From Elusimicrobiota bacterium (lineage in GTDB: Bacteria > Elusimicrobiota > Elusimicrobia > F11), in assembly GCA_022072025.1 (NCBI GenBank), contig JAJVIP010000002.1:225356-289355 (forward strand): DNA of 64,000 nucleotides, read 5' to 3'. Under the pieces are notes generated by a model. The model did not search any database. It was not told the DNA's origin and saw nothing but the letters and a program-made list of their open reading frames with translations. The position numbers and the translations under genes are program-made. Of this stretch, positions 8,492 through 15,797 are shown piece after piece (within the stretch, counting starts at the first letter, position 1; each line of letters begins with the position of its first letter).

Positions 8492-8512
8492 AGTTGAACT
8501 CCTGAGCTCTCT

Positions 8513-9370
8513 TTAAAATTGAAAAGAAACGCCCAATGAGGGCCCGCTGAAACTCAATTTATCGATGAGCTTCGATCCGCTGGTTTGATAATCCAGATAT
8601 CGATAATTGGCTGAAATCTCACCCCAGTTAAAGGCATAGGAAAGCCCCGCTGATCCCTGCCAAGTTAAAGCCGATTCGCCGGTTCCGATATCAAAATAAT
8701 ATGGAAGAGCGAATTTAGTCTCACTGAGGTGAACTTGACCGCGGAACCCGACTAACATATCCCAAAGAGCTTCGCTCCCATGCACGCTTCCTGACTGTTG
8801 AAATGTTTCTCCCGGGCCTGGGCCTGCCACAGCCCCTGTTAAATTCCAATCCGTTCTTGCGGACAGGTTAAAGTAACGAAGACCAATTGTGGGCTCGAAT
8901 GAAATCTTTTTTGAATCGAGACATCGATATCCAGAAAGCAGCGTCCATTCCGTCATTTCCATCGTCGTTTCGGTTCCCGCATTAGCCGAAGCATTGATTG
9001 GAATTCGGTTGCCAGAATTAAACTCCGCTGATTTAACCCGGCTCTTCTCGTTCTCAATTTTCATGTAGTTAAAATCAGAAAATAGGGACCAATGCCCAAA
9101 CCGCGCCTCGATCTGAAACGGGAATATCATTTTGATATTGCCCACGTAGTCTTCCGGGGGAACGGTGACATCTGCTTCTCTTGATCCACTCGCTCCGTCA
9201 TACTTCAATGTCGACCCGATATCGGCCAACCAAAAATAGGGTGTGATGGCGAATGTCCATTTTTCGTCAGGTTCAGAGGCGTTTCCTTGGGCAAAGGAAC
9301 TTGAAGTCCCCAAAAACATGGTTGTTATGAAACATCCAACCGAAATAAGTAACGCAAATATCAATTTCAT
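8513..9370 (-). CDS. Outer-membrane beta-barrel protein
   Basis: About 285 residues with a Sec signal (MKLIFALLISVGCFITTMF ... SSSFAQ) and a barrel-like body starting WTFAITPYFWLADIGSTL, a pattern seen in many uncharacterised outer-membrane proteins. It has alternating strands and a terminal SLGVSFQF. ATG 9370 gives the most typical signal; ATG 9382 in the same frame is possible. It is first of a two-gene minus-strand unit with the ACG-start gene, transcribed toward the sulfur genes. No substrate can be inferred. Confidence 0.7.
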   Translation of the reverse strand: MKLIFALLISVGCFITTMFLGTSSSFAQGNASEPDEKWTFAITPYFWLADIGSTLKYDGASGSREADVTVPPEDYVGNIKMIFPFQIEARFGHWSLFSDFNYMKIENEKSRVKSAEFNSGNRIPINASANAGTETTMEMTEWTLLSGYRCLDSKKISFEPTIGLRYFNLSARTDWNLTGAVAGPGPGETFQQSGSVHGSEALWDMLVGFRGQVHLSETKFALPYYFDIGTGESALTWQGSAGLSYAFNWGEISANYRYLDYQTSGSKLIDKLSFSGPSLGVSFQF

Positions 9371-9407
9371 GGAGCATAGCATCCATCGTTGAAATAATTT
9401 TCATCGA

Positions 9408-9611
9408 ATGTCGCCAGTCACGGAAATGGCCTCTTTCGAGCTTCGAGACCAAGATTTAACCGGCCAATTTATCCTTTATCAAAGCTTAAAAGACCCAACT
9501 ATGATGGCGCTCATACGATGCGACCGTTTTTTGGGGACACGTCGTCTTGGCCTAAGCGCACTCCTGGGATTGGCCGCCTTAAATCTGACAACCAAAGGCG
9601 AATTACCATGA
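9408..9611 (+). CDS. Small ORF, uncertain
   Basis: 67 codons divergent from the outer-membrane genes, with a hydrophobic stretch (LGLSALLGLAALNL) near the C-terminus and no evident ribosome site. The stop overlaps the ATG of a 27-codon membrane ORF (ATGA at 9608-9611), which hints at coupling. No family recognised; it may be a decayed gene end. Confidence 0.25.
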   Translation: MSPVTEMASFELRDQDLTGQFILYQSLKDPTMMALIRCDRFLGTRRLGLSALLGLAALNLTTKGELP

Positions 9612-9691
9612 TTAAAGGTCTGCTGCTCTATGCTATCGGCAGCGTGGCGATGTTTTGGGTGATTCAACGAATCGCAATCTTCTATTGCTGA
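9608..9691 (+). CDS. 27-residue predicted membrane peptide
   Basis: ATG 9608 to TGA 9691 encodes one hydrophobic helix (GLLLYAIGSVAMFWVIQRIAIF). Translationally overlapped with the preceding ORF. Without comparative data this is only a candidate. Confidence 0.25.
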   Translation: MIKGLLLYAIGSVAMFWVIQRIAIFYC

Positions 9692-9739
9692 ACCGTAGCT
9701 GTAAATAGGCCGAGAGCGATTTTGTGTCTCGAAACTTAT

Positions 9740-9759
9740 CCGATCAGTAATCCGATCAG
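9740..9759. repeat. GATCAG motif, copy 3
   Basis: CCGATCAGTAATCCGATCAG, 74 nt upstream of the duplicated tRNA 3' fragment. Two GATCAG half-sites with 11-bp periodicity, roughly one helical turn. Confidence 0.6.
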
Positions 9760-9833
9760 TGCATTTTAGGGCTGGAATTTTTCCCAACGAAAGAGTCTGA
9801 GTATCAAGGTCGCAGGTCGCCTGCGGCGACCAG

Positions 9834-9895
<62 letters not shown>

Positions 9896-9939
9896 GAGCT
9901 TAAGAGCCGTTAGAAAAACTTAAATTAGCTCACACTCTC

Positions 9940-9976
9940 AAGGCGATTCGGAGTTTTTCCGGACCGCCTTTTTTGT
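9940..9976 (+). terminator. Rho-independent terminator downstream of the tRNA fragment
   Basis: AAGGCG at 9940 pairs with CGCCTT before a run of six Ts, and an inner CGGA/TCCG pairing extends the stem. Its position 45 nt past the fragment suggests it is the terminator that originally followed tRNA-fMet before the island separated them. Confidence 0.6.
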
Positions 9977-10047
9977 TGTTCAGACTGCAACGATGACCTG
10001 CCGATTTTGTGGCATTTGGCCACTTTTATTGTGATTTGGTCGTCTTG

Positions 10048-10067
10048 CCGATCAGTAATCCGATCAC
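10048..10067. repeat. GATCAG motif, copy 4
   Basis: CCGATCAGTAATCCGATCAC, ending immediately before the ATG at 10068 and about 150 nt after the tRNA fragment. This spacing mirrors copy 2 relative to the intact tRNA. Confidence 0.6.
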
Positions 10068-10448
10068 ATGTTGGAGATATTGTTGGACAAATCAAAAATT
10101 AATCAAAACCGAAAATTCATTGTTAATGGACGTGAATTTGGTTCACTTCAAAGCCTGGCGAGGGAATATGGGCTGTCCAACAACACGGTTAGTTACCGGC
10201 TTTCAAAAGGATGGACGCCGGACGAAGCTATTGGCCTACAGCCCCGACCAAGTCACGCTGGTAACACTCCAGGTATAGCAGTAAAAGTGCAAGGTCTTGA
10301 GTTCTCCAACATCAAATATCACACAAATCTTGCGAAGTGTGCTGGTAGCGGCTTAAGAATGCAGGCCCGCAGAAATGAATATTGGATTTTGTGGCCGCCC
10401 GATGCCATACCACCTTCTATCTATTTGTTGATCAGCCCCTCGATTTGA
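10068..10448 (+). CDS. Putative helix-turn-helix protein of the accessory block
   Basis: 126 residues. Residues 18-57 (FIVNGREFGSLQSLAREYG then LSNNTVSYRLSKGWTPDEAI) look like a short HTH module common in phage and integrative-element proteins; the remainder may be a second, degenerate module. The ATG follows the GATCAG motif directly and no ribosome site is seen, so the true start is uncertain. The 3' end overlaps the convergent AbiEii gene by 28 bp. A DNA-binding role in the element is inferred. Confidence 0.5.
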   Translation: MLEILLDKSKINQNRKFIVNGREFGSLQSLAREYGLSNNTVSYRLSKGWTPDEAIGLQPRPSHAGNTPGIAVKVQGLEFSNIKYHTNLAKCAGSGLRMQARRNEYWILWPPDAIPPSIYLLISPSI

Positions 10449-11461
10449 CCCAGTTCGCTCATCAATTCATCAAACGGTGGTGGGGTACCAAAAATCATCT
10501 CGCGCATTTTGGCGTAGTCATCCTCCAATTCCTTTTTCCGGTTTGGAGGTGGGAGAAGTTTCAGGTTGCCGGGGGTGGCCAGATCATAACGGGCGGCAGC
10601 TGAGGCGAAAAAAATCGATTTGTGGGTGACCACGTTTCTCAAGAGACCCAAATCGGCGATGGCTTTTTGGCCGGATTCGGTTTCATAAAGTTTCACGAAG
10701 TCGTAATAATGGCGGGATTGGCGGTCGGGGATCCGTTTTGTTGATGGAAGGTAGTAAAGCATGTGCAGGATGGTGGCCTTCTCCCAAAAGGTGCGCTCGG
10801 CAGAAAGCGCTTTGACCCGGCAGGAGGGATTTTTAAAGGGTTTGGGGACAACCTCCGCCGCATAGGGTATGACCTCGGCCCATTCGGCAGGCCATTGCTC
10901 GCCACGCGCTCCCAGTTCTAGGCGAACATTGGGGCGAGAATATCGCGGTTGAGAAGCTCCGCCCTCATCAATTCCTTTTGGATAATGGAAAACCAGCGTC
11001 TGTTGGTCAGGATCGTCCGGATCGAGTTCGATATTCCATGATCCTTTGGATGGGGACGTGCCGAGCGCATTCTTAAATTCCTTTTCGAGTTGCGGCAGGA
11101 ATTTCGCCCGAATTATTTCCTGGCAGGTTGCTGATAACTTTTCCAATCGTTTTTCTGTTTGAGATCTACTGGAGGCCTTGGCTGGATCCTTGTCGTCTCC
11201 GAATCCCATCGCGCTTCTGTCGAATGAGAGATCCACATCTTCAGAAAAGCGGTCGATTGCGCTGTACACCTTGGAAAGACTTGTCCCGCCTTTAAAAACG
11301 AGACCGGCCGGTGGACTCTTCAGGGTAAAGATCCGTTGGAGAGTCCAACAAACCCAGAAGTCTTTTTCGATCAGGGCGGGTCGAATGTTCCCGCATAAAC
11401 TGGCGGCTGTTTGGAATAGATCCGTTCGATCTTGAGCGGAAAGGCGGGCTACGTCATCCAT
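10421..11461 (-). CDS. abiEii: AbiEii-type nucleotidyltransferase toxin
   Basis: 346 residues from ATG 11461 (MDDVARLSAQDR). The nucleotidyltransferase core FKGGTSLSKVYSAIDRFSED plus VDLSF supplies the GS motif and paired acidic residues of the AbiEii/MenT superfamily, and WEKATILHMLYY is typical of the downstream helical part. Such toxins transfer nucleotides to tRNA or other targets; the target here is unknown. The ATG lies inside the last codons of the upstream antitoxin gene (8-bp overlap), so the pair is translationally coupled. Longer in-frame codons upstream of 11461 lie within the antitoxin gene. Confidence 0.85.
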   Translation of the reverse strand: MDDVARLSAQDRTDLFQTAASLCGNIRPALIEKDFWVCWTLQRIFTLKSPPAGLVFKGGTSLSKVYSAIDRFSEDVDLSFDRSAMGFGDDKDPAKASSRSQTEKRLEKLSATCQEIIRAKFLPQLEKEFKNALGTSPSKGSWNIELDPDDPDQQTLVFHYPKGIDEGGASQPRYSRPNVRLELGARGEQWPAEWAEVIPYAAEVVPKPFKNPSCRVKALSAERTFWEKATILHMLYYLPSTKRIPDRQSRHYYDFVKLYETESGQKAIADLGLLRNVVTHKSIFFASAAARYDLATPGNLKLLPPPNRKKELEDDYAKMREMIFGTPPPFDELMSELGQIEGLINK

Positions 11462-12089
11462 GAGCCACACCTTTGGTTTGATTATTGGTGGAGCAGATCT
11501 CCCGAATGGCGGCGGCCACCCAATCCGTGACGTACCTGGCATCTCTTAACAATTGCTTGCGCTCCTTTGGGGAGAGGCGACGACGCAAGTGGGACAGGGT
11601 GTTGGGTCCAACAGCTTCGTGGCCCAAATGGCGTAGGGCTTGAAACACCAATGCGCTCATTGGCCGTCCCAAGGGAAGGTCTTTGGGGGGGGCGTGTATA
11701 AGCAAGAAGGTGGTTTTGCCGACCCGCACACTGCGCGTTCTTCCATCCGTCAGATAGACCGGCTTGGCCGGGACCTGAGTTGATAGGCCAAGCGAATTGG
11801 CGGCTACCGCGCCAGAGGGAACGACCCGGCTGCCCGTCTTTCTGCCAAGGGCTTGGGCGATTTGATCAATGTTGGGAGCCAGGTCGATGCCCAATCTCGG
11901 ATTTGTTCGGGGAATGCGGTAAAGGCCCCGTCCGATTTTCTGGATCACTTTGTTATTGGCAAGGCGTTTGAGGGCCTGGTCGACCGCGGCGCGAGCGCCC
12001 AAATCCAAAAAGTCTTTGCTGGTGTAGACCCTGGTTTTGTCTTGGCGCATTCGGGCTAATACTTTAGATGGTACTTTATCACGTTTCAT
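11454..12089 (-). CDS. abiEi: AbiEi-type antitoxin (DUF6088-like)
   Basis: 211 residues. The N-terminal winged-helix region includes SKDFLDLGARAAVDQAL and LANNKVIQKIGRGLYRIP, typical of AbiEi/DUF6088 antitoxins that bind their own promoter. The remainder resembles the C-terminal antitoxin domain. A 34-bp near-perfect palindrome overlaps the start codon, an obvious site for autorepression. It precedes and overlaps the toxin gene. Confidence 0.85.
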   Translation of the reverse strand: MKRDKVPSKVLARMRQDKTRVYTSKDFLDLGARAAVDQALKRLANNKVIQKIGRGLYRIPRTNPRLGIDLAPNIDQIAQALGRKTGSRVVPSGAVAANSLGLSTQVPAKPVYLTDGRTRSVRVGKTTFLLIHAPPKDLPLGRPMSALVFQALRHLGHEAVGPNTLSHLRRRLSPKERKQLLRDARYVTDWVAAAIREICSTNNQTKGVAHG

Positions 12090-12122
12090 ATGTCAGAAAA
12101 GTGTATACGTTTTTCTGACATA
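12089..12122. promoter_or_regulatory. Operator of the AbiE pair
   Basis: TATGTCAGAAAA (12089-12100) and its exact inverse TTTTCTGACATA (12111-12122) flank a 10-bp centre containing GTATAC. On the minus strand TTGAGG and TATACA lie just upstream of the ATG, so the transcript may have almost no leader. Confidence 0.7.
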
Positions 12123-12540
12123 CCTCAAGCGGGTTTTTAGCCAATTTTACGGGGAGCAATGCCAGATTCGCGCCCGGTTCCATGAAAAGCGATGATTATC
12201 AAATATTAATTCCGGCTAGAGGAAGCATCAAGAACGGCTGCCAGGGGCCATCCGTCCAATTACGTCCAATTCAGGCTGAAGAGGCCTATTCGCCTTTGTG
12301 ACGAAGGGGTAGTGATCCGGATAGACGAGGTGGCGCAGGACCTCCCACCCAAAGGGCCACCTGTTTTTTCCCTTGATCTCGAACTTTAGTGGAATGGCGG
12401 TGCTGGGGACGGGGTGATAGTGACTGTTGCAGTGCCCGCTCCCGCAAATTTTTTTGCCAAGCAAAAAAATAGTCTATGGACCATGGACTATAGTCCATAG
12501 ACAAAAATCCCGCCAAATAGAACTCAAATCTCCTTAGGTA
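12123..12540. other. Region without a supported gene
   Basis: Minus-strand frames stay open at 12228-12516, but none resembles a known protein or has a ribosome site. It contains a 10-base tRNA 3'-end remnant (CTCCCGCAAA, 12439-12448), the perfect inverted repeat TTTTTTTGC-caa-GCAAAAAAA, the hairpin at 12472-12502 and the diverged end repeat. Confidence 0.5.
12472..12502. repeat. Inverted repeat GTCTATGGAC/GTCCATAGAC
   Basis: Ten-base arms at 12472-12481 and 12493-12502 match perfectly around an 11-nt centre that itself repeats ATGGAC. It lies within the tract separating the tRNA remnant from the diverged end repeat, where copy 1 has only ~15 nt. Confidence 0.55.
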
Positions 12541-12545
12541 TCAGC
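12506..12545. repeat. Diverged end repeat, copy 2
   Basis: 35 of 40 bases match 3832-3871. The tract ends inside the last codons of the truncated nucleotidyltransferase gene at 12541, so the boundary of the inserted DNA coincides with the loss of that gene's 3' end. Confidence 0.55.
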
Positions 12546-12780
12546 TAAATCCAACCCGGAAGCCCAGCGGAGCCAACGCCTCAGCCAAGTCAACTTGTTT
12601 CCTTTGTGGATAAGGACGGGGTAAAAGGAAATCAATGTCCTGAGTTTTGAGAGGATAGGGAGGTAGTCCGCATTGACGTTGGTAAATGACGAACGACCAG
12701 CTCCCAATAAGTTCAATGCCATCATCCCATAAGCCTACTTTGTCAAATGCGGCAAGTATTTCGTGAAACAAATCAGGCAT
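12541..12780 (-). pseudogene. Truncated nucleotidyltransferase (NTP_transf_8-like)
   Basis: 79 residues with LIGSWSFVIYQRQCGLPPYP and KTQDIDFLLP: the GSW and DID motifs of a small nucleotidyltransferase family whose members I recall as roughly 200 residues or more. The frame stops after GFRVGFS, exactly where the diverged end repeat begins, so the 3' part was probably lost when flanking DNA was exchanged. The start overlaps the upstream gene by 8 bp. Confidence 0.6.
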
Positions 12781-13081
12781 GGGCTTTCTTCTTGAGGGTT
12801 TTGGAAAGGAGTTTGAGACTGTTGATAACTTCTCTTTGTTGGCGCTCTAAAAGGCGCCGTTCTTTAATCTTTTTTTCAATTTCAATAGGGACTTCTTTTC
12901 CCAGGTATTTGGAATGAACCTCATTTCCTTCACGAACGCTCAGATAGAAATATTGGTTCTTCCCAATGTGGCGTTTATAAACGCTTCCTTGGGGGAGCTT
13001 TTTGAGTTGGGCTCTGATTTTTTTGTCGAGCCGCCTGTAATGAACCAGGCTATCGTTTAGGATTCCATTTAATATTGCCAT
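12773..13081 (-). CDS. Small coiled-coil partner protein of the nucleotidyltransferase
   Basis: 102 residues, highly charged, with a long predicted helix (EIEKKIKERRLLERQQREVI) after a short beta-rich part containing GSVYKRHIGKNQYFYLSV. It overlaps the nucleotidyltransferase by 8 bp and has two strong palindromes upstream, an arrangement like a toxin-antitoxin operon. Family and function are not recognised. Confidence 0.6.
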   Translation of the reverse strand: MAILNGILNDSLVHYRRLDKKIRAQLKKLPQGSVYKRHIGKNQYFYLSVREGNEVHSKYLGKEVPIEIEKKIKERRLLERQQREVINSLKLLSKTLKKKAHA

Positions 13082-13087
13082 ATTGAT

Positions 13088-13125
13088 TACACTACAAAAC
13101 GAATATATTTACATTCTGTAGTGTA
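13088..13125. promoter_or_regulatory. Operator-like palindrome 1
   Basis: TACACTACA (13088-13096) and TGTAGTGTA (13117-13125) are exact inverses directly upstream of the ATG at 13081. Confidence 0.6.
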
Positions 13126-13142
13126 TTTCCAATTTAACCATG

Positions 13143-13184
13143 TTTACACTACAAAACGATAGTTTTCTAATTTTGTAGTGTAAA
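13143..13184. promoter_or_regulatory. Operator-like palindrome 2
   Basis: TTTACACTACAAAA and TTTTGTAGTGTAAA (13171-13184) are exact inverses with the same core as palindrome 1, as expected for cooperative binding of one repressor at two sites. Confidence 0.65.
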
Positions 13185-13244
13185 AGTTTAGAGAGAATAA
13201 GCTGTGAATTGGAGTGTTTTTAAAGATTATAACACCTGTCTCGT

Positions 13245-13443
13245 CCTGAAATAAGTTGACACTAAAGAGGAGAATAAAAGTGTCAAAAGGAATAATTCAG
13301 TATGGAGAAGCTTTTAAGCGATAGGTTGTTGAAGCAATTGAGAGTGGTAAGATGTCTCAAACGAGTGCTAGCAATATGGGATTGGTGGAAAGTCGACCCT
13401 AAAGAAATGGCTGAAGAAATTTGCCAGGGCACCTGGTGTGTGA
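13245..13443 (+). mobile_element. IS3-family remnant (left end and orfA fragment)
   Basis: CCTGAAATAAGTTGACAC at 13245-13262 resembles the terminal inverted repeat of many IS3 elements. From GTG 13280 the translation reads SKGIIQYGEAFKR, stop, VVEAIESGKMSQTSASNMG, then, after a further stop and frame change, TLKKWLKKFA: a degraded OrfA transposase helix-turn-helix. No orfB and no right end are present. It sits directly against the 5' end of the histidine-kinase gene. Confidence 0.7.
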
Positions 13444-13454
13444 GGTAACGACAA

Positions 13455-14939
13455 TTGAACGTCCTTATTAACAATGGATATATCTCAGCCTTATTCGCCG
13501 TAATTATTTCCACGGCCATCTCCTTCGCGTTGTTCCCGTTTTTTGAACCCACCAACCTGGTCATGATCTATTTATTGGGAACACTTGTTGTGGCAACGCG
13601 AGGAAGGAGGGGGCCGTCCGCCCTCTGCGCCACTCTCGGCGTCCTTTGTTTTGACTTTTTCTTTGTTCCTCCGCGGTTTACCTTCTCGGTGGCGGACGCT
13701 CAGTACATCTGGACTTTTCTTGTCATGTTTATCACCGCTATGGTTATTAGCCATCTCACCATTCGTCTTCGTTCAGAGGCCGAATCCGCCCGTGAAGGCC
13801 ATAGGAGAACGGCCATGATGCATGCGTTCACTCAGCAATTATCGAGCGCGCGGAGTTTGGAGGATGTTTTGGGCATGGCCGTTCGTCAAATTTCAGAAGT
13901 GTTTAATTCGGATGTCGTTATATTCCTTCCAAATTCGACGGCTCGTTTGGAAACATATGCAAACTCGGGCAAAAATATCCCAACGGAAAAAGAAGTCGGC
14001 ATCGCTCAATGGGCTTATGACCAAAAGCAACCGGCGGGATTAAGCACTCAATCAGTCCCATCGGATAGTTCTCTGTATGTTCCGCTCTTGGGAACAGAAG
14101 GAGCGGTGGGAGTGATGAGCATCAGACCACGCGTAAAAGATCAGATGATGGTGACGGAGCAACGGCTGTTGCTCGATTCTTTGGCTCAGCAGATAGCGCT
14201 TGCGTTGGAAGTTGAGAGGTTGCAGGAAAACGCCAAGAAAACCGAAGTTGAGGTGGAAACGGAGCGTCTTCGCAGTTCTCTCTTGAGTTCAGTGTCGCAT
14301 GATCTGAGAACGCCGCTTACTGCCATCGTGGGTTTAGCCAGCACCCTTTTGGAAAACGAAGAGATGCGGAAAAGTCCCAAGGGTTTGGGCCTTTTGCAAA
14401 CAATTCAAACGGAAGGGCAGCGCCTTTCGAGATTGGTGCAGAATTTGTTGGAGGCGACTCGACTTGAATCGGGAGCCGTGCAAATAAAAAAGGAGCGGTA
14501 TCCGTTGGAAGAGATTGTGGGGAGCGCGTTAGGACGACTCGAGAAATCTCTTCATGGACGAAAAGTTGACGTGAAGCTGCCTCGGGATTTGCCTGCCGTT
14601 CCGCTCGACGGGATGTTAATCGAGCAGGTATTTATTAATTTGCTGGAGAACGCCATTCGGCATACTCCTGCCCGAAGCACCATTGATATAGGCGCCACGC
14701 TGCAGCAAGGAATGGTCAGCGTGACAGTCGCAGACCGAGGACCTGGATTAAATGAAGCTGACGTTGAACGTGTGTTTGAAAAATTTTTCCATGACCGTTC
14801 CTCCTCTGGCGCGGGGTTGGGATTGGCGATTTGCCGGGCCATCGTGTTGGCGCATGGCGGAAAAATATGGGCCGAGAATAGGACCGGAGGCGGGGCCCTG
14901 TTCCGTTTCACGCTTCCTATAAATGAAAATGGACGCTGA
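13455..14939 (+). CDS. DUF4118-GAF histidine kinase (KdpD kinase half)
   Basis: 494 residues: four membrane segments (about 10-30, 33-48, 55-70, 84-102) with the DUF4118 sequence CFDFFFVPPRF, a GAF domain (about 125-255), then HisKA with phospho-acceptor H282 in SSVSHDLRTPL, and HATPase with N box NLLENAIRHTP and G boxes DRGPGL and GAGLGLAI. The KdpD N-terminal ATP-binding and USP domains are absent. Start is TTG 13455 with GAGG 9 nt upstream; the frame is closed by TAA at 13446. It overlaps kdpE, its likely partner. It may be a natural short kinase or a KdpD cut by the adjoining IS. Confidence 0.85.
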   Translation: MNVLINNGYISALFAVIISTAISFALFPFFEPTNLVMIYLLGTLVVATRGRRGPSALCATLGVLCFDFFFVPPRFTFSVADAQYIWTFLVMFITAMVISHLTIRLRSEAESAREGHRRTAMMHAFTQQLSSARSLEDVLGMAVRQISEVFNSDVVIFLPNSTARLETYANSGKNIPTEKEVGIAQWAYDQKQPAGLSTQSVPSDSSLYVPLLGTEGAVGVMSIRPRVKDQMMVTEQRLLLDSLAQQIALALEVERLQENAKKTEVEVETERLRSSLLSSVSHDLRTPLTAIVGLASTLLENEEMRKSPKGLGLLQTIQTEGQRLSRLVQNLLEATRLESGAVQIKKERYPLEEIVGSALGRLEKSLHGRKVDVKLPRDLPAVPLDGMLIEQVFINLLENAIRHTPARSTIDIGATLQQGMVSVTVADRGPGLNEADVERVFEKFFHDRSSSGAGLGLAICRAIVLAHGGKIWAENRTGGGALFRFTLPINENGR

Positions 14940-15627
14940 ACGAACACTTCTTATCATTGAGGATGAACCCGCGATTCTTCAATTCTTACGGTCGTCGTTG
15001 GAGAAAACAGGTTGGAACATTATTGAAGCGACGACGGGTCGTATGGGGCTTGAATATGCCGCTTCAAAAAAACCCCATGTCATCCTGCTTGATCTTGGGT
15101 TGCCAGATCAAGATGGACTGGCTGTCTTGAAATCATTGCGCCAATGGACTTCCGCTCCGGTCATTATTATTTCTGCTCGGGGAAAAGAGAACGATAAAAT
15201 CGCGGGCCTGGATGCAGGGGCCGATGATTATTTAACCAAGCCCTTTAGCGTGGGTGAGCTGATGGCCCGCTTGCGGGTGGCTGTGCGCCACTTAGAACGA
15301 GGCTCCAATGACTCACCTCCTATATATGAATATGCCGGGTTGAAGGTTGATTTGGTGGCCAGAAAAGTGTGGGTTCGTAAAAAAGAAACCCATCTTACTC
15401 CGAAACAATATGACCTTCTTGCGGTGCTTGTCCGTCATGTGGGCAGAGTCGTAAGCCAAAAAATGTTGATTAAGGAAGTCTGGGGAGACGACGCCACCGC
15501 CACGCCTGAAACCGCGCGGATTTTTGTCCACCAGCTCCGCCAGAAAATCGAACCCGATCCTGTCAGGCCCAAATGCCTGAAAACGGAGCCTGGTGTCGGA
15601 TATCGTCTCGAAGCTCCAGAAGATTAA
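14923..15627 (+). CDS. kdpE: Response regulator KdpE
   Basis: 234 residues, OmpR/PhoB type. Receiver: acidic pair E13-D14, phospho-acceptor D57 in ILLDLGLPDQDG, and K106 in LTKPF. The C-terminal winged helix ends HQLRQKIEPD then PVRPKCLKTEPGVGYRL, where KTEPGVGYRL is a KdpE feature. ATG 14923 (or 14929) lies within the last codons of the histidine kinase. It presumably activates the kdpFABC genes that start 450 nt downstream. Confidence 0.92.
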   Translation: MKMDAERTLLIIEDEPAILQFLRSSLEKTGWNIIEATTGRMGLEYAASKKPHVILLDLGLPDQDGLAVLKSLRQWTSAPVIIISARGKENDKIAGLDAGADDYLTKPFSVGELMARLRVAVRHLERGSNDSPPIYEYAGLKVDLVARKVWVRKKETHLTPKQYDLLAVLVRHVGRVVSQKMLIKEVWGDDATATPETARIFVHQLRQKIEPDPVRPKCLKTEPGVGYRLEAPED

Positions 15628-15640
15628 GCGCCGCGATCTT

Positions 15641-15728
15641 CGTCATTCCCGCGATAGCGGCAATGCAGTCCTTCAGCCATTTTCTTAGAAGCAAGTTGAC
15701 GGCCTGGATCCCGCTTTCGCGGGGATGA
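15641..15728. repeat. Compound palindromic repeat, copy 1
   Basis: About 88 bp bounded by CGTCATTCCCGC and GCGGGGATGA, with CCTGGATCCCGC inside. Two hairpins face each other, the layout of REPIN-type elements. It lies in the kdpE to kdpF interval; the rest of that interval (to 15797) shows no clear promoter. Confidence 0.7.
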
Positions 15729-15797
15729 GGATTTGTTAACGAAATCTTAATGGGGTGACAATGGCTCCTAAACGGGGAGCTAAGTTATCTTGTTCCC

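Larger units (their letters stand above)
3817..9833. mobile_element. Putative tRNA-fMet genomic island (about 6 kb)
   Basis: The segment lies between the intact tRNA-fMet and a perfect copy of its 3' 62 bp. It carries broken marC, a DszB-like desulfinase, a rhodanese, a DUF202 protein and two outer-membrane proteins. No integrase, excisionase or replication gene can be seen, so it is either a degenerate island or a non-autonomous one mobilised in trans. Repeated GATCAG-type motifs lie near both ends. Island status is inferred from the direct repeat and gene content. Confidence 0.65.

Noticed and set aside
12228-12516. Two overlapping minus-strand open frames of 76-78 codons
   Set aside because: They overlap each other and the att remnant, show no family resemblance and lack ribosome sites; the region is better left as non-coding.
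13088-13184. CRISPR-like short repeat array
   Set aside because: The repeated units are two palindromes next to a gene start with no regular spacers; no cas gene is present in the window.
15628-15797. KdpE binding site or riboswitch upstream of kdpF
   Set aside because: Apart from the palindromic repeat and a small GCTCC/GGAGC hairpin, I find no match to the known KdpE operator or to a recognisable riboswitch core.
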